Source of the DNA: Enoplolaimus lenunculus
Taxonomy: Eukaryota > Nematoda > Enoplea > Enoplida > Thoracostomopsidae
DNA: 64,000 bases
Reading direction: 5' to 3'
Assembly: GCA_030248215.1 (NCBI GenBank)
Contig: JASANG010000701.1
Coordinates: 1-64,000, forward strand
Shown: piece by piece, positions 53,301-56,805 of the stretch
Position numbering within the stretch: position 1 is the stretch's first letter
Layout: each line of letters opens with the position of its first letter
Notes under the pieces: generated by a model
Told to the model about the DNA's origin: nothing
The model's input: only the letters and a program-made list of their open reading frames with translations
Databases searched by the model: none
Position numbers and translations under genes: made by a program

Positions 53301-55930
53301 ATTGGTTGTGCAATCAGAATCCGAATCGGCTGTAATTTTCTATATCAAAATAACGATTAATACCCAAATTCAAGCTTCGGAAATAGTTGCTTGCCTACAA
53401 AAATAAAGTTACGCTTCTTGCTTACGTCGGTTCAGGCAGTCCACGGGCTTCACATCGAAACGTTTGTTCTCGTAAGGCTTTGGAGCTGAAAACTCGATTA
53501 TACTAACATGAATGTACAAATCAAACAAAAAACTTTAAAAGTGTGACAACAATAACGACTGTTATGAAAACGGAAATAACTACTTTCATTTAGCCAATGA
53601 GAGCTAGAAGTGTGAGCTAGCTATACTTGATACGAAATAATCCTACCATTTTAAGTCTCAACCCAATACGCATAAGCAAACCTATAATTCCTTTTATTCA
53701 AAACGGTCCAGCTAAGGATGGAAAAAGCACACGCTCTGTACCCCGGGATCTTCCGTGACTCATGTATAGTTGGCCAAGGACACATGGCGTAATTTTTAAT
53801 GTCATATCTGCCAATTTTGTTATCTCAAGAAACATTAAACTTTTCCGCTCCCAAACCTTAGACCATTGACCGTTTGGTATCCGTTCAATTTCATAACATT
53901 TACCTTCATACCCAATGAACCATATCCAACTTTCTCTCATTATATACAATGTCTTTAGAAACTGCCGTCTACGGGTCAGGAAACAATAAAGGGTTTTCAA
54001 TGAGTTACAATCAAGGTTGAAAACTTTCTACGCGGGCCCAAAAATTTCCAAAGTGGCTGAGCCCCCTTGCTACGGGCCCGTCTATACACCCATTATAAGC
54101 CGTCAAAATTTAGGAAAAAAGTTTTGTCCTCATAGACATTGAACCAATTTCAACTGTAGCATTTACAAAATGTTTTCCTTGATGAGAAGTCAACGTACTT
54201 TCCGTTCGACAATACAGCCCATGGCTTATCGTTAATAATTTCATCTTCGTTGTCGTCGCTTGGCTGAATTGTGTGTAACAAGGAGAACCAAAGAATTGGA
54301 TCGTTGGGCCGATGAACAAAATACGGCGGTGTCTCGACTGTAACAAAACGTAAAACCTAAATGCAGTGGGACTAAAAATAGAAGGGATGTGTGCTCTTTG
54401 GAAGCAAACGAGAAACGGTCACTAACGTTTAGAATAACCAGCTAGATACCGCAAAATAGGTACAAAACTGTTCGTTGTTGCTCGCAACACTCGATGGCAA
54501 CCACGTTATCCTAGCTACCGACGCGCGAATGTAAACTGATTTGTTGTTTTTAAATTACTTGGAAGAAAAATTACTAGTTGATGGCATGCTTTGAATTTTC
54601 GAATAAAAGCTTTATAGTTATTAATCGCCAAGTTTTTGAACTTTCATACGTTTTCTCAGATAACGCAAATTTCATTGAAGATAACAAGGTTTCTAGCAGA
54701 ATTTAGTTCGTGGCGAAAAAACTGGCTAAACGGTTTTTTACCAAAGCCTGGAAATAATAAAGACAACATACTGATCTGAGTACAATCAATTGGTTAATAC
54801 AGTTCTATAACAAAATAAACTCACTTTCGCTGAGATCAGGCAATTGAGGGGAAACGTCTGAAATATAAATTACTACAACTTATGTTGTAAATGCTAAAAT
54901 TCAGCTTTCAGCCAGTGTTTCGTAAGGCGGGATTCACGTTATAACTGGGAATTTTTCCTCCAAATTTTGAATTTTCCCGCCAAAATTTAAATTTAGTATT
55001 TATTTACATTTTCTCGTATTCATATGATATATACTAACGGCACTTGTCTGTTAGTATCCTATATTCCCCCATAAGGAAACCTAATTAATATGTAACTGAC
55101 TCTGTAGATATTTTTAGAATGATTATTTGATATTGACAGACAAAACGTGACCGATACATGATGGTAGCAGACAACTCATGTTTTTGGAATATCATATTTG
55201 GTAACAGTGTAGACAAAATGTTACTCAATACGTAGAATACGACAAAACGCGATCCGAGTTGTCCGATGTATAGCGTGAACCCCACATATGGCTGCCTAGA
55301 ATTTGAACATATTAAACTCCTATACATTGAGCTTTATGCATTAAGTCCACTGCAGGTAATGCGTCGTTTACTTTAAAAAATCACGTACGGAATGTGGAGA
55401 AATGCACGAGGTATAGACGACGACTTTTGCTATTTCAGAAACAGCAAGCAGCGCTTGTAAAACTAGTTCTATTTTTAAATTTAAAAAAACCAAACGAAAA
55501 CTTCAAAAATTAAAAGTTAGTAGTCGTAAATGGCGTTTATTTCCAATTTTCGTAACCGTCATCCATTTAATTCGAAAAGTACAGTAACCGTGAAAGCGTA
55601 AGCTTACTTTATCGGAGTCCCACAGAAAAACGTTCAGCCTCTAATTTTTACATGGTCCGAAAAATTAATAAACAATAATGTGGAAAGCAACTTTTGCTCT
55701 TCACCAAATTAAACACTAAAAAGGGTGAAATGTAAAAATGTACCAAAATTTATTTCATTGTGTCGTAAAAGTGTCTAAACGACACACTTTAGGCTGATAG
55801 TTGTAAAATTTCATAAGCACGAGGCAACCTTTTACAATAATATACCGTACGTACCTTGTAGGAGCGCAATAAGAGTATACACTATGGAGAACAATAATTT
55901 TGATACATCCATATTGCCGCGGCCTTGCAT
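11395..55930 (-). CDS. L1CAM-like: L1-family neural cell-adhesion molecule with giant TSP3-like repeat insert (32 coding exons)
   Basis: Type I membrane adhesion protein of the L1CAM/NrCAM/neurofascin/neuroglian family, which mediates cell-cell and axonal adhesion and binds ankyrin through its tail. I chained 32 exons with GT/AG borders and matching phases; they total 9,180 nt, 3,059 residues plus stop. Approximate residues: signal peptide 1-25, Ig1 37-165, Ig2 166-276, Ig3 277-386, Ig4 387-484, Ig5 485-587, Ig6 588-694, FN3-1 from 695, FN3-2 first half to about 864, repeat insert 890-2525, FN3-2 second half 2526-2601, FN3-3 to 2702, FN3-4 to 2823, FN3-5 to 2932, membrane span about 2941-2962, tail to 3059. 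Family hallmarks are AAPYW opening Ig4, [11 protein letters not shown] in FN3-1, RGAKYP after the membrane span, EYGDGD and FIGQY in the tail. Vertebrate relatives are about 1,250 residues; the excess is the insert. Least certain: exon 19 and the UTRs. Confidence 0.93.
11519..11566. repeat. AAC/AAT microsatellite
   Basis: CAACAACAATAATAATAAAC then ATAATAATAATAATAAC, about 50 bp upstream of the exon 32 acceptor in the intron. Confidence 0.85.
11861..11976 (-). CDS. L1CAM-like: Exon 31: acidic tail segment and first part of FIGQY
   Basis: Encodes [38 protein letters not shown], and ends inside the Gly codon of FIGQY at G/GTTTGT. It matches neuroglian (ESDTDSMAEYGDGD..FTEDGSFIGQY). If this donor is not used, the frame continues as [10 protein letters not shown] and stops at 11829, giving a tail without QY. 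Phase 2 to 1. Confidence 0.94.
12403..12622. mobile_element. Palindromic GAGTCAAATTGACTC element
   Basis: Full hairpin, CACTGTAAAAAATGGTGAG to its complement, in the intron between exons 30 and 31. Confidence 0.82.
12630..13290 (+). repeat. Degenerate TTAGGC-rich stretch
   Basis: About 650 bp of irregular TTAGGC/TTAGGT/TTAGGA units mixed with a recurring GGCTTTGGTTTAA-type sequence. No element ends seen. In the intron between exons 30 and 31. Confidence 0.7.
13300..13515. repeat. CCGAAATCCCAAAA minisatellite
   Basis: Imperfect units of about 35 bp around ACCATATCCCGAAATCCCAA. Its open frames are repeat products. Confidence 0.65.
13679..13888. mobile_element. Palindromic GAGTCAAATTGACTC element
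   Basis: Full hairpin 200 bp before exon 30; ACTGCAAAAAATGGTGAG and CCATTTTTTGCAGTG ends. Confidence 0.82.
14089..14164 (-). CDS. L1CAM-like: Exon 30: proximal cytoplasmic tail with FGEY
   Basis: Encodes [20 protein letters not shown] and GEYSK, phase 1 to 2. FGEY matches vertebrate L1 (FGEYRSLE) and HEYSQP of neuroglian. No RSLE mini-exon was seen between this and exon 31; EYSKP follows the neuroglian pattern. Confidence 0.9.
14679..14792 (-). CDS. L1CAM-like: Exon 29: membrane span and juxtamembrane RGAKYP
   Basis: Encodes a GGGSSAAG lead, then [20 protein letters not shown] as the membrane span, then [10 protein letters not shown] on the cytoplasmic side. K/R-R-G-x-K-Y-P directly after the membrane is a hallmark of the family. 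Phase 1 to 1, donor G/GTAAAT. Confidence 0.95.
15090..15280. repeat. CTGTCCCGGCTGTCC low-complexity stretch
   Basis: Irregular repetition of CTGTCC(C/T)GGC and close variants between exons 28 and 29. Confidence 0.65.
15745..15942. mobile_element. Palindromic GAGTCAAATTGACTC element
   Basis: CACTGCAGAAAATGGTAAG to ATTTCTTGCAGTG, between exons 28 and 29. Confidence 0.8.
16127..16315 (-). CDS. L1CAM-like: Exon 28: second half of FN3-5
   Basis: Encodes [40 protein letters not shown] and [12 protein letters not shown]-x-P-x-T-x-Y-E-I matches the FN3-5 F strand (LDPETAYEFRV, LQPDTDYEIHL). Phase 1 to 1, donor G/GTAAGT. Confidence 0.94.
16759..16958 (+). mobile_element. TTAGGC-core MITE, TTACTTTA subfamily, perfect TSD
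   Basis: GGCCCATGTTACTTTACGGG to GAAGTAACATTGGCC, flanked by GTCATGTC on both sides. In the intron between exons 27 and 28. Confidence 0.87.
17531..17668 (-). CDS. L1CAM-like: Exon 27: first half of FN3-5
   Basis: Encodes [29 protein letters not shown] and [15 protein letters not shown]-x and F-F-x-x-Y fit the FN3-5 pattern of L1 proteins. Phase 1 to 1. It lies across the largest intron of the gene (8.7 kb) from exon 26. Confidence 0.92.
18636..18925. repeat. AAATTTGAATTTTCCCGCC minisatellite
   Basis: About twelve units, in the largest intron of the L1 gene. Confidence 0.75.
19099..19292 (-). mobile_element. TTAGGC-core MITE, TTACTTTA subfamily, diverged
   Basis: AAGTTACTTTTAGGGCCG near one end and GTAAAAGTAACATGGGGCC at the other, CCTAAG units inside; flanks GTCTGAGG/GTGTGAGC match at 6 of 8. 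In the largest intron. Confidence 0.68.
20208..20484 (+). mobile_element. TTAGGC-core MITE with perfect 8-bp TSD
   Basis: Ends GGCCCATGTAAAGATCAGG and CATTACATTGGCC, flanked by GCGCATTG on each side. The core holds a nested tandem: a unit of TTAGGC runs plus GGAATTTACTTATTCTTACG repeated four times. The open frames here are low-complexity shadows. Confidence 0.87.
21082..21241. mobile_element. GGCTCGTAGCC element
   Basis: CAGGCTCGTAGCC start and GCTGGCTATGGGC end, GGGGGCT/AGCCCCC arms and TTCAACCTTG.. TGTTGAAAACCC inside. The CAGG..CGTAGCC ends resemble hAT-type termini. Confidence 0.6.
22777..22945. mobile_element. GGCTCGTAGCC element
   Basis: CAGGCTCGTAGCCAGCTCACC to CCTTGGCTACGGGCTCG. 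In the largest intron. Confidence 0.62.
23798..23950. mobile_element. Diverged GGCTCGTAGCC element
   Basis: CTCCCGTAGCCAAAATGG start with the same TTTACTTTCAACCTTGATTG interior. Confidence 0.5.
25715..26241 (+). mobile_element. Longest TTAGGC-core MITE, with higher-order array
   Basis: Starts GGCTCATGTATAGAACAGG and ends TCTATACATGGGCC. The core is a higher-order repeat of six to seven units, each a run of TTAGGC followed by GAATAGGCTCATCCATACGC. No clear 8-bp duplication is left. Lies in the intron just before exon 26. Confidence 0.82.
26362..26604 (-). CDS. L1CAM-like: Exon 26: second half of FN3-4
   Basis: Encodes [54 protein letters not shown] and an acidic end. The L-x-P-N-T-x-Y and NKQGTGPS patterns are typical FN3 F-G regions. 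Phase 1 to 1, donor G/GTAAGC. Confidence 0.93.
27110..27229 (-). CDS. L1CAM-like: Exon 25: first half of FN3-4
   Basis: Encodes [39 protein letters not shown], with the core Trp and G-Y strand of an FN3 domain. Phase 1 to 1. The donor G/GTTTGT was chosen over an earlier GTATAA because it keeps the GYNITY strand. Confidence 0.88.
27521..27628. repeat. Perfect tandem duplication of a 54-bp unit
   Basis: GATGGGGGCACCTTTAAACG opens both copies and the two units read identically. GC-rich against the local background. Between exons 24 and 25. Confidence 0.88.
27748..27895. mobile_element. Partial TGAGTTGATT element
   Basis: Right part of the family, ending CTGTAATTTACAGTG. Between exons 24 and 25. 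Confidence 0.6.
28170..28353 (-). CDS. L1CAM-like: Exon 24: second half of FN3-3
   Basis: Encodes [56 protein letters not shown]. The GEGPAS and F-D-x-P-x-G end is the family FN3-3/FN3-4 border (FDTPEG). Phase 0 to 1. Confidence 0.92.
28582..28830 (-). mobile_element. TTAGGC-core MITE missing one terminus
   Basis: Begins GGCCAATGTAAAGAACAGG; the other end stops at GTTCCGCCCCTGATC, about 15 bp short of the full terminus. In the intron just before exon 24. Confidence 0.75.
28873..28991 (-). CDS. L1CAM-like: Exon 23: first half of FN3-3
   Basis: Encodes [26 protein letters not shown] and DRDAYQGFK. It matches the start of FN3-3 in neuroglian (DAPTNFTMRQIT..W..RGHFKGYK). Phase 1 to 0, donor AAG/GTACGA. 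Confidence 0.91.
29193..29508. mobile_element. Long palindromic element (AACCCTACC arms)
   Basis: TAATGCATCGTTCACAAA at one end and GTGAACGATGCATAAT at the other, arms of over 100 bp including GGTAGGGTT/AACCCTACC and GCGTTAACCCTA motifs. Seen once in the window. Between exons 22 and 23. Confidence 0.7.
29877..30105 (-). CDS. L1CAM-like: Exon 22: second half of FN3-2
   Basis: Encodes [20 protein letters not shown], then [20 protein letters not shown] and KRIQLFSG. The Y-D-I-Q-I-x-S-x-N-x-x-G-x-S pattern is the F-G region of FN3-2 (YEIKVQAVNSQGKG in L1) and FSG is the usual exon end (YSG). Phase 0 to 1, donor T/GTAATG. The acceptor used (TTTTTAG) fits phase 0 from exon 21. Confidence 0.9.
30180..30374 (+). 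mobile_element. TTAGGC-core MITE with perfect 8-bp TSD
   Basis: Starts GGCCCGTGTAAAGATCAGG and ends TTCTTTACATTGGCC, with degenerate TTAGGC units inside. Flanked by GCCCCTCC on both sides (30172-30179 and 30375-30382). In intron between exons 21 and 22. Confidence 0.87.
31055..31221 (-). mobile_element. TTAGGC-core MITE, TTACTTTA subfamily, perfect TSD
   Basis: GGCCAATGTTACTTTTAAGG to AAAGTAACATAGGCC, flanked by AAATCTTG on both sides (31047-31054, 31222-31229). It lies 46 bp past the donor of exon 21. Confidence 0.87.
31268..31456 (-). CDS. L1CAM-like: Exon 21: last five TSP3-like repeats
   Basis: Phase 0 to 0, 63 codons: [63 protein letters not shown]. The units continue the 13-residue register across the splice. 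The donor GAC/GTGAGA is followed 46 bp later by a TTAGGC-core transposon. Confidence 0.91.
31740..36457 (-). CDS. L1CAM-like: Exon 20: 4.7-kb exon of TSP3-like calcium-binding repeats
   Basis: One continuous frame of 1,573 codons, phase 1 to 0, with acceptor ATATTTACAG and donor GGT/GTAAGT. After [13 protein letters not shown] it is almost entirely 13-residue units of the form DIDGDGIxNxxDx, about 90 of them, with aspartates spaced as in thrombospondin type 3 and other DxDxDG calcium sites. Spacers divide the array: about 27 repeats, a 150-residue acidic spacer, 12 repeats, a short basic spacer, 12, a 130-residue basic/mixed spacer, 13, a 15-residue spacer, then 30. I saw no cysteine, unlike animal thrombospondins. 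Synonymous codons vary widely between units. Likely extracellular, binding many calcium ions and stiffening on binding; this is inferred. Confidence 0.94.
32911..32957 (-). other. Short spacer [16 protein letters not shown]
   Basis: A 15-residue basic break between two repeat blocks in exon 20; the next block restarts with DTDNDGIPN, a restart variant also used at 35,850 (DVDNDGIRN) and 32,200 (DTDNDGIPD). Confidence 0.6.
33466..33870 (-). other. Basic/mixed 130-residue spacer in the repeat array
   Basis: Within exon 20, between the third and fourth repeat blocks. The first half is basic ([42 protein letters not shown]), the second half acidic ([17 protein letters not shown] composition, NENDDNKPD). 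It is the largest charge contrast in the array. Confidence 0.65.
34323..34446 (-). other. Basic spacer in the repeat array ([11 protein letters not shown])
   Basis: Within exon 20: [20 protein letters not shown] and [19 protein letters not shown], about 40 residues with a basic cluster between strongly acidic repeat blocks. Could bind the acidic blocks, bind glycosaminoglycans or be cleaved; nothing decides between these. Confidence 0.65.
34906..35352 (-). other. Acidic 150-residue spacer in the repeat array
   Basis: Within exon 20, after the first 27 or so repeats. It reads [19 protein letters not shown] onward, rich in E, N, T, Q and Y, with no DxDxDG unit until [12 protein letters not shown]. 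It looks like a disordered, acidic linker. No family recognised. Confidence 0.7.
36931..37004 (-). CDS. L1CAM-like: Exon 19 (tentative): linker into the repeat insert
   Basis: A 74-nt candidate after a good TTTTTGTCCAG acceptor, encoding [20 protein letters not shown] and SLMA, ending at A/GTACTT. It goes from phase 2 to phase 1, exactly what is needed between exons 18 and 20. It has no clear homologue, so phase and splice sites are the only support. Confidence 0.5.
37278..37548 (-). mobile_element. TTAA-flanked element with tRNA-like segment
   Basis: Opens TTAACCTTTTCTCACATG and closes GAGCGAAAGGGTTAA. On the minus strand it contains TAGCTCAGTGG (box A-like) and GGGATCGAATC (box B-like) around CGCCTCCCAC, as in tRNA-Gly. 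No intact tRNA fold. Either a tRNA-derived SINE or a DNA element that captured one. Confidence 0.65.
37664..37758 (-). CDS. L1CAM-like: Exon 18: FN3-2, strands to the C-C' turn
   Basis: Encodes [20 protein letters not shown] and [12 protein letters not shown], as in L1 (PLRWMDWNAPQVQYRVQW). It ends in phase 2 at AA/GTAAAT. An in-exon GTACCG donor would end it in phase 1 and allow a direct join to exon 20 without exon 19. In vertebrate L1 this exon runs on to the end of FN3-2; here it is interrupted by the repeat insert. Confidence 0.87.
37807..37982 (+). mobile_element. TTAGGC-core MITE, TSD AATATTTC/AATAATTC
   Basis: GGCCCGTGTAAAGATCAGG start and TTCTTTACATTGGCC end; the flanking 8-mers match at 7 of 8. 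It lies 48 bp upstream of exon 18, between it and exon 17. Confidence 0.82.
38625..38720. repeat. TGTCCGTC microsatellite followed by conserved-looking repeat end
   Basis: GTCCGTCCGTCTGTCCATTTG then CACCCGACGAGAATCTCAGG and AACCGTTGAACGGTTTGGAT. This combination is common in interspersed repeats of invertebrates. Between exons 17 and 18. Confidence 0.5.
39468..39698. mobile_element. TGAGTTGATT element
   Basis: CACTGTAGATTCCAATGAG start and TTTACATTG end, flanked by TA on both sides. Inside, TGAGTT/AACTCA motifs recur in both orientations so arms can pair. Between exons 17 and 18. Confidence 0.72.
39874..39999 (-). CDS. L1CAM-like: Exon 17: end of FN3-1 and start of FN3-2
   Basis: Encodes [31 protein letters not shown] and NNILVRWK. 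It reproduces the family junction (KIGASPPS..PDVPFKNP..NNLVISW). Phase 0 to 0, donor AAA/GTAAGT. Confidence 0.94.
40023..40122 (+). mobile_element. Half of a TTAGGC-core MITE
   Basis: GGCCCATCTTACTTTAAGGG start and the beginning of a TTAGGC run; the rest is replaced by a TGAGTTGATT element from 40123. Between exons 16 and 17. Confidence 0.65.
40123..40351. mobile_element. TGAGTTGATT element
   Basis: CTGTAAATTTCAATGAG start and AAATTTACAGTG end; abuts half of a TTAGGC-core element, so it probably inserted there or rode with a rearrangement. Confidence 0.7.
40523..40774. mobile_element. TGAGTTGATT element
   Basis: CACTGTTAATTTGAGTGAG to GGAATTTACAGTG, flanked by TA. Third copy within 1.3 kb, between exons 16 and 17. 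Confidence 0.7.
41104..41393 (-). CDS. L1CAM-like: Exon 16: FN3-1
   Basis: Encodes nearly all of the first FN3 domain: [63 protein letters not shown]. It follows neuroglian FN3-1 closely (MSPWANYTFRVIAFN). A basic stretch, [12 protein letters not shown], lies in the middle. Phase 1 to 0. Confidence 0.95.
41655..41752. mobile_element. Shortened copy of the TTAA element
   Basis: Keeps CGTTCTCACATAAATATTTTC and GTATACTCTATGAGTGAAAG..TTAA but lacks the tRNA-like middle. Between exons 15 and 16. Confidence 0.55.
42127..42259 (-). CDS. L1CAM-like: Exon 15: second half of Ig6
   Basis: Encodes [20 protein letters not shown] and [18 protein letters not shown], then VEITVK. The tyrosine corner and second cysteine are intact. 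Phase 0 to 1, donor G/GTATGT. Confidence 0.92.
42722..42909 (-). CDS. L1CAM-like: Exon 14: first half of Ig6
   Basis: Encodes [14 protein letters not shown].., then [20 protein letters not shown] and [12 protein letters not shown], giving the Cys and Trp of Ig6; this fits the L1 pattern ([20 protein letters not shown]). Phase 1 to 0, donor GTAAGA. Confidence 0.92.
43349..43496 (-). CDS. L1CAM-like: Exon 13: second half of Ig5 (no F-strand cysteine)
   Basis: Encodes [20 protein letters not shown] and [20 protein letters not shown], ending DFIVL. The place of the second Ig cysteine is Val ([11 protein letters not shown]), matching the loss in exon 12. Phase 0 to 1. Confidence 0.91.
43797..44010 (+). 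mobile_element. TTAGGC-core MITE with perfect 8-bp TSD
   Basis: GGCCCATGTATAGAACAGGG to TTCTATACATGGGCC, flanked by CGCCCCTC on both sides (43789-43796, 44011-44018). In the intron between exons 12 and 13. Confidence 0.87.
44101..44261 (-). CDS. L1CAM-like: Exon 12: first half of Ig5 (no B-strand cysteine)
   Basis: Encodes [14 protein letters not shown].., [20 protein letters not shown] and LNNQLLNE. The core Trp is present, but the position of the usual B-strand Cys is Val ([10 protein letters not shown]). Phase 1 to 0. Confidence 0.89.
44445..44595 (-). mobile_element. TTAGGC-core MITE, TTACTTTA subfamily
   Basis: GGCCAATGTTACTTTAAGGG to AGTAAACATGGGCC, with CTGGAAGC/CTGGAGGC flanks (7 of 8). 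Between exons 11 and 12. Confidence 0.82.
45779..45949 (-). CDS. L1CAM-like: Exon 11: second half of Ig4
   Basis: Encodes [20 protein letters not shown] and [20 protein letters not shown], with the second Ig4 cysteine, ending YVNIL. Phase 1 to 1. The D-x-G-x-Y-x-C tyrosine corner is intact. Confidence 0.91.
46806..46928 (-). CDS. L1CAM-like: Exon 10: first half of Ig4
   Basis: Encodes [19 protein letters not shown], then [25 protein letters not shown] is a very characteristic opening of Ig4 in this family. The usual core Trp is replaced by Phe (YTFYKNG). Phase 1 to 1, donor C/GTAAGT. Confidence 0.93.
47005..47222. repeat. GACGGA-rich inverted repeat
   Basis: CCGTATGGCGCCATCCGTCAC and GGTGACGGACGGCGCCATAC arms around a short centre. 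Related GACGGC pieces lie at 40900-41050 and 61250-61380. Confidence 0.55.
48057..48283 (-). CDS. L1CAM-like: Exon 9: second half of Ig3
   Basis: Begins by completing a Phe codon to give RG-FPTLVPEW (RGFPTPTIKW-like in relatives), then [17 protein letters not shown] with the second cysteine, ending NFELNIE. Phase 2 to 1. The exact acceptor (AGTTTAG) was chosen by phase and homology; other AGs lie 11 nt up- and 11 nt downstream. Confidence 0.85.
48306..48475. mobile_element. GGCTCGTAGCC element next to exon 9
   Basis: CAGGCCCATAGCCAGTTCACC to TTAGCTACGGGTC; begins about 20 bp upstream of the exon 9 acceptor. Confidence 0.6.
48476..48570. repeat. A/C-rich low-complexity tract
   Basis: Almost only A and C for 80 bp (AACCCAACAACCCAACCCCC), upstream of exon 9. 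Confidence 0.7.
49105..49207 (-). CDS. L1CAM-like: Exon 8: first half of Ig3
   Basis: Encodes [17 protein letters not shown] and then [15 protein letters not shown] with the first Ig3 cysteine. Phase 1 to 2. An overlapping later donor (GTGAAT) exists but would not give the family-like G-F-P at the next junction. Confidence 0.85.
49238..49891. repeat. Two adjacent palindromic elements with CAAGAGTG ends
   Basis: Each unit (about 49238-49583 and 49587-49891) starts with CAAGAGT.., carries GTGTGCAACTGG-TACATTCTG and GTTGCGTTTTT-CCTACCCCC, and ends with the reverse. Between exons 7 and 8, close to exon 8. Confidence 0.62.
50105..50249 (-). CDS. L1CAM-like: Exon 7: second half of Ig2
   Basis: Encodes [19 protein letters not shown], then TCAS with the second Ig2 cysteine, and [12 protein letters not shown]. 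This matches the family pattern (LWFSNV..EDA..DFYYAC in neuroglian). Phase 0 to 1. The acceptor lies just inside a long AT microsatellite in the intron. Confidence 0.91.
50263..50316. repeat. AT microsatellite
   Basis: A long (AT)n run about 15 bp inside the intron before exon 7; its polypyrimidine tract is squeezed between. Confidence 0.9.
50352..50538 (+). mobile_element. TTAA-family element with tRNA-like segment, short form
   Basis: CCCCTTCTCACATTGAATTG start, TAGCAT.. and GAGTTCGAATCCTAGC inside, end ATGTGAGAAAGGGTTAA. It lacks the roughly 80-bp segment before the tRNA-like part that the next copy has. Just upstream of exon 7's acceptor. Confidence 0.62.
50564..50832 (+). mobile_element. 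TTAA-family element with tRNA-like segment, long form
   Basis: Nearly the same ends as the preceding copy, with TAGCTGAGTGG and GTTCGAATCC boxes. Direct repeat of the element at 50352, 26 bp apart. Between exons 6 and 7. Confidence 0.65.
51061..51248 (-). CDS. L1CAM-like: Exon 6: first half of Ig2
   Basis: Encodes [19 protein letters not shown], giving the B-strand cysteine and core tryptophan of Ig2, then [10 protein letters not shown]. Phase 1 to 0. The donor GTACTA was preferred over a later GT because it joins directly in frame to the next exon and reproduces the family pattern (..STIYFSYV). Confidence 0.87.
51817..51957. mobile_element. GGCTCGTAGCC element
   Basis: CTGCTACGGGGCTAAAAATT to CTCTTGGCTACGATCCCG, between exons 5 and 6; it contributes most of a spurious forward open frame. 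Confidence 0.55.
52043..52230 (-). CDS. L1CAM-like: Exon 5: rest of Ig1
   Basis: Encodes [12 protein letters not shown], the core tryptophan strand, then [20 protein letters not shown] with the second Ig cysteine, and ends VNLTVA. Phase 2 to 1, donor T/GTAAGT. The forward-strand open frame over this exon is its shadow. Confidence 0.93.
52400..52517. mobile_element. Partial ACTGTAGTGATCC element
   Basis: Shares GGACTCTTATT, GATTGGGACTTAAAATG and CTTATTCGAATCACTA with the copy at 63307. Between exons 4 and 5. Confidence 0.5.
53426..53485 (-). CDS. L1CAM-like: Exon 4: Ig1 B-strand cysteine
   Basis: A 60-nt exon, phase 2 to 2, encoding [19 protein letters not shown]. The C-E-A-x-G-x-P-E-P pattern is the classic B-C strand of L1-family Ig1. 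The acceptor is GAGTTTTCAG and the donor GTAAGC. Confidence 0.87.
53990..54082. mobile_element. Partial GGCTCGTAGCC element
   Basis: GGTTTTCAATGAGTTACAATC interior and CCTTGCTACGGGCCCG end only. Between exons 3 and 4. Confidence 0.5.
54199..54337 (-). CDS. L1CAM-like: Exon 3: start of Ig1
   Basis: Encodes [20 protein letters not shown] and an acidic stretch up to KPWAVLSNG, phase 1 to 2. PPYF.. is the usual lead-in to Ig1 of L1 proteins (PPxI in relatives). The segment before the first Ig cysteine is longer than usual. The acceptor follows TTTTGTTACAG and the donor is AA/GTACGT. Confidence 0.82.
54825..54857 (-). CDS. L1CAM-like: Exon 2: 33-nt N-terminal mini-exon
   Basis: Sits between a TATATTTCAG acceptor and an A/GTGAGT donor, phase 1 to phase 1, and adds [11 protein letters not shown] between signal peptide and Ig1. 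Its length is a multiple of three, so skipping keeps the frame. Vertebrate L1 has a comparable alternatively used N-terminal mini-exon, so this is a likely cassette. Confidence 0.75.
54945..55000. repeat. Short AAATTTGAATTTTCCCGCC array
   Basis: Two to three units between exons 1 and 2. Confidence 0.6.
55855..55930 (-). CDS. L1CAM-like: Exon 1: start codon and signal peptide
   Basis: Encodes MQGRGN then [19 protein letters not shown], a signal peptide with a hydrophobic core, and ends in phase 1 at a CAAG/GTACGT donor. A second in-frame Met at codon 7 could also start translation; I chose the first because it opens the frame. L1 genes usually have such a phase-1 signal exon. The next family-like exon lies about 1 kb downstream in the matching phase. 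Any 5' non-coding exon was not identified. Confidence 0.78.
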
Positions 55931-56124
55931 TGTCAACTCCGTTGTGAACCAGTATCGCTATTACTCTTGTAAGTAAGAGTAGCTTTACTGATAGGTACAA
56001 CTGATTAATTGTTTAATTCAACAGCTCATTTTAACTATGCACAACCGTTCGTTGGTAGTAAAAGTTTCTATAATTTATTCAGCACCAATCAACTTTTAAT
56101 GGTGTTGAAAAACTTTTACCGCTG

Positions 56125-56222
56125 CACTGCTGGTGAGTCAAATTGAGTCTCTCCGAAATTGGCTTTCTCGGACGACACAAACTGAGTCAAATTAGACTCC
56201 GCCAGAGTCTAATTTGACTCAA
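56125..56222. mobile_element. Partial GAGTCAAATTGACTC element
   Basis: Left part only, starting CACTGCTGGTGAGTCAAATTG, about 200 bp upstream of exon 1. Confidence 0.65.
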
Positions 56223-56419
56223 TGAGCGACTATACCAGTTTCGCATTGAATACTACTTAACAGAAAAAATTGACAAAGAAGCGTGGTCCTATACACAAGA
56301 CGAGGCGAAAACATGAGAACTTGAGTAGACTGAAATGTTACCGGCCGCTATTACCTAAAGTATACAACCTATATTTTGCCAAATAAAACATTCAGTTTAG
56401 CTGGTTCTGCTTCCGTATA

Positions 56420-56612
56420 CACTGCAAAACATGGTGAGTCAAATTGACTCTCTCCGAAATAGGCTTTTCGCTACTACACAAACTGAGTCAAGTTCGACTC
56501 CGGCAGAGACAAACATGCGACTCAGTGAGCCAAAAATGACTGTGGTGGATGTCGAATTTTGGCTCAGTTTGTGCAGTCCCGAAAAGCCTATTTCGGAGAG
56601 GGTCAATTTGAT
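56420..56612. mobile_element. GAGTCAAATTGACTC element, right end lost
   Basis: CACTGCAAAACATGGTGAG start, both arms present, final 20 bp missing. Upstream of the gene. Confidence 0.7.
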
Positions 56613-56805
56613 CTAACAAAACAAAATATTAAGTCTAAATTGGATTTACGCAACTACGCAATGTTGGGTATTTTATTGATTTGTAACACTATTAATGCAG
56701 TGATACTCAAATTATATAGTCGCGTTCAATATTTGCAAATTGCTGAATTTAGTTTCATATGGTTTGAACTTGTTGTTGATCAGTCAATTTGTATACAATG
56801 ATGTT

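Larger units (their letters stand above)
55931..56805. other. Upstream region of the L1 gene
   Basis: No clear TATA box or non-coding exon could be fixed. Two partial hairpin elements lie within it. The promoter or a 5' UTR exon should be here or further up. Confidence 0.4.

Noticed and set aside
53698-54000. Minus-strand open frame between exons 3 and 4 as a possible Ig1 exon
   Set aside because: Exons 3, 4 and 5 join in phase and give a complete Ig1 without it; it ends in a GGCTCGTAGCC element and lacks an Ig pattern.
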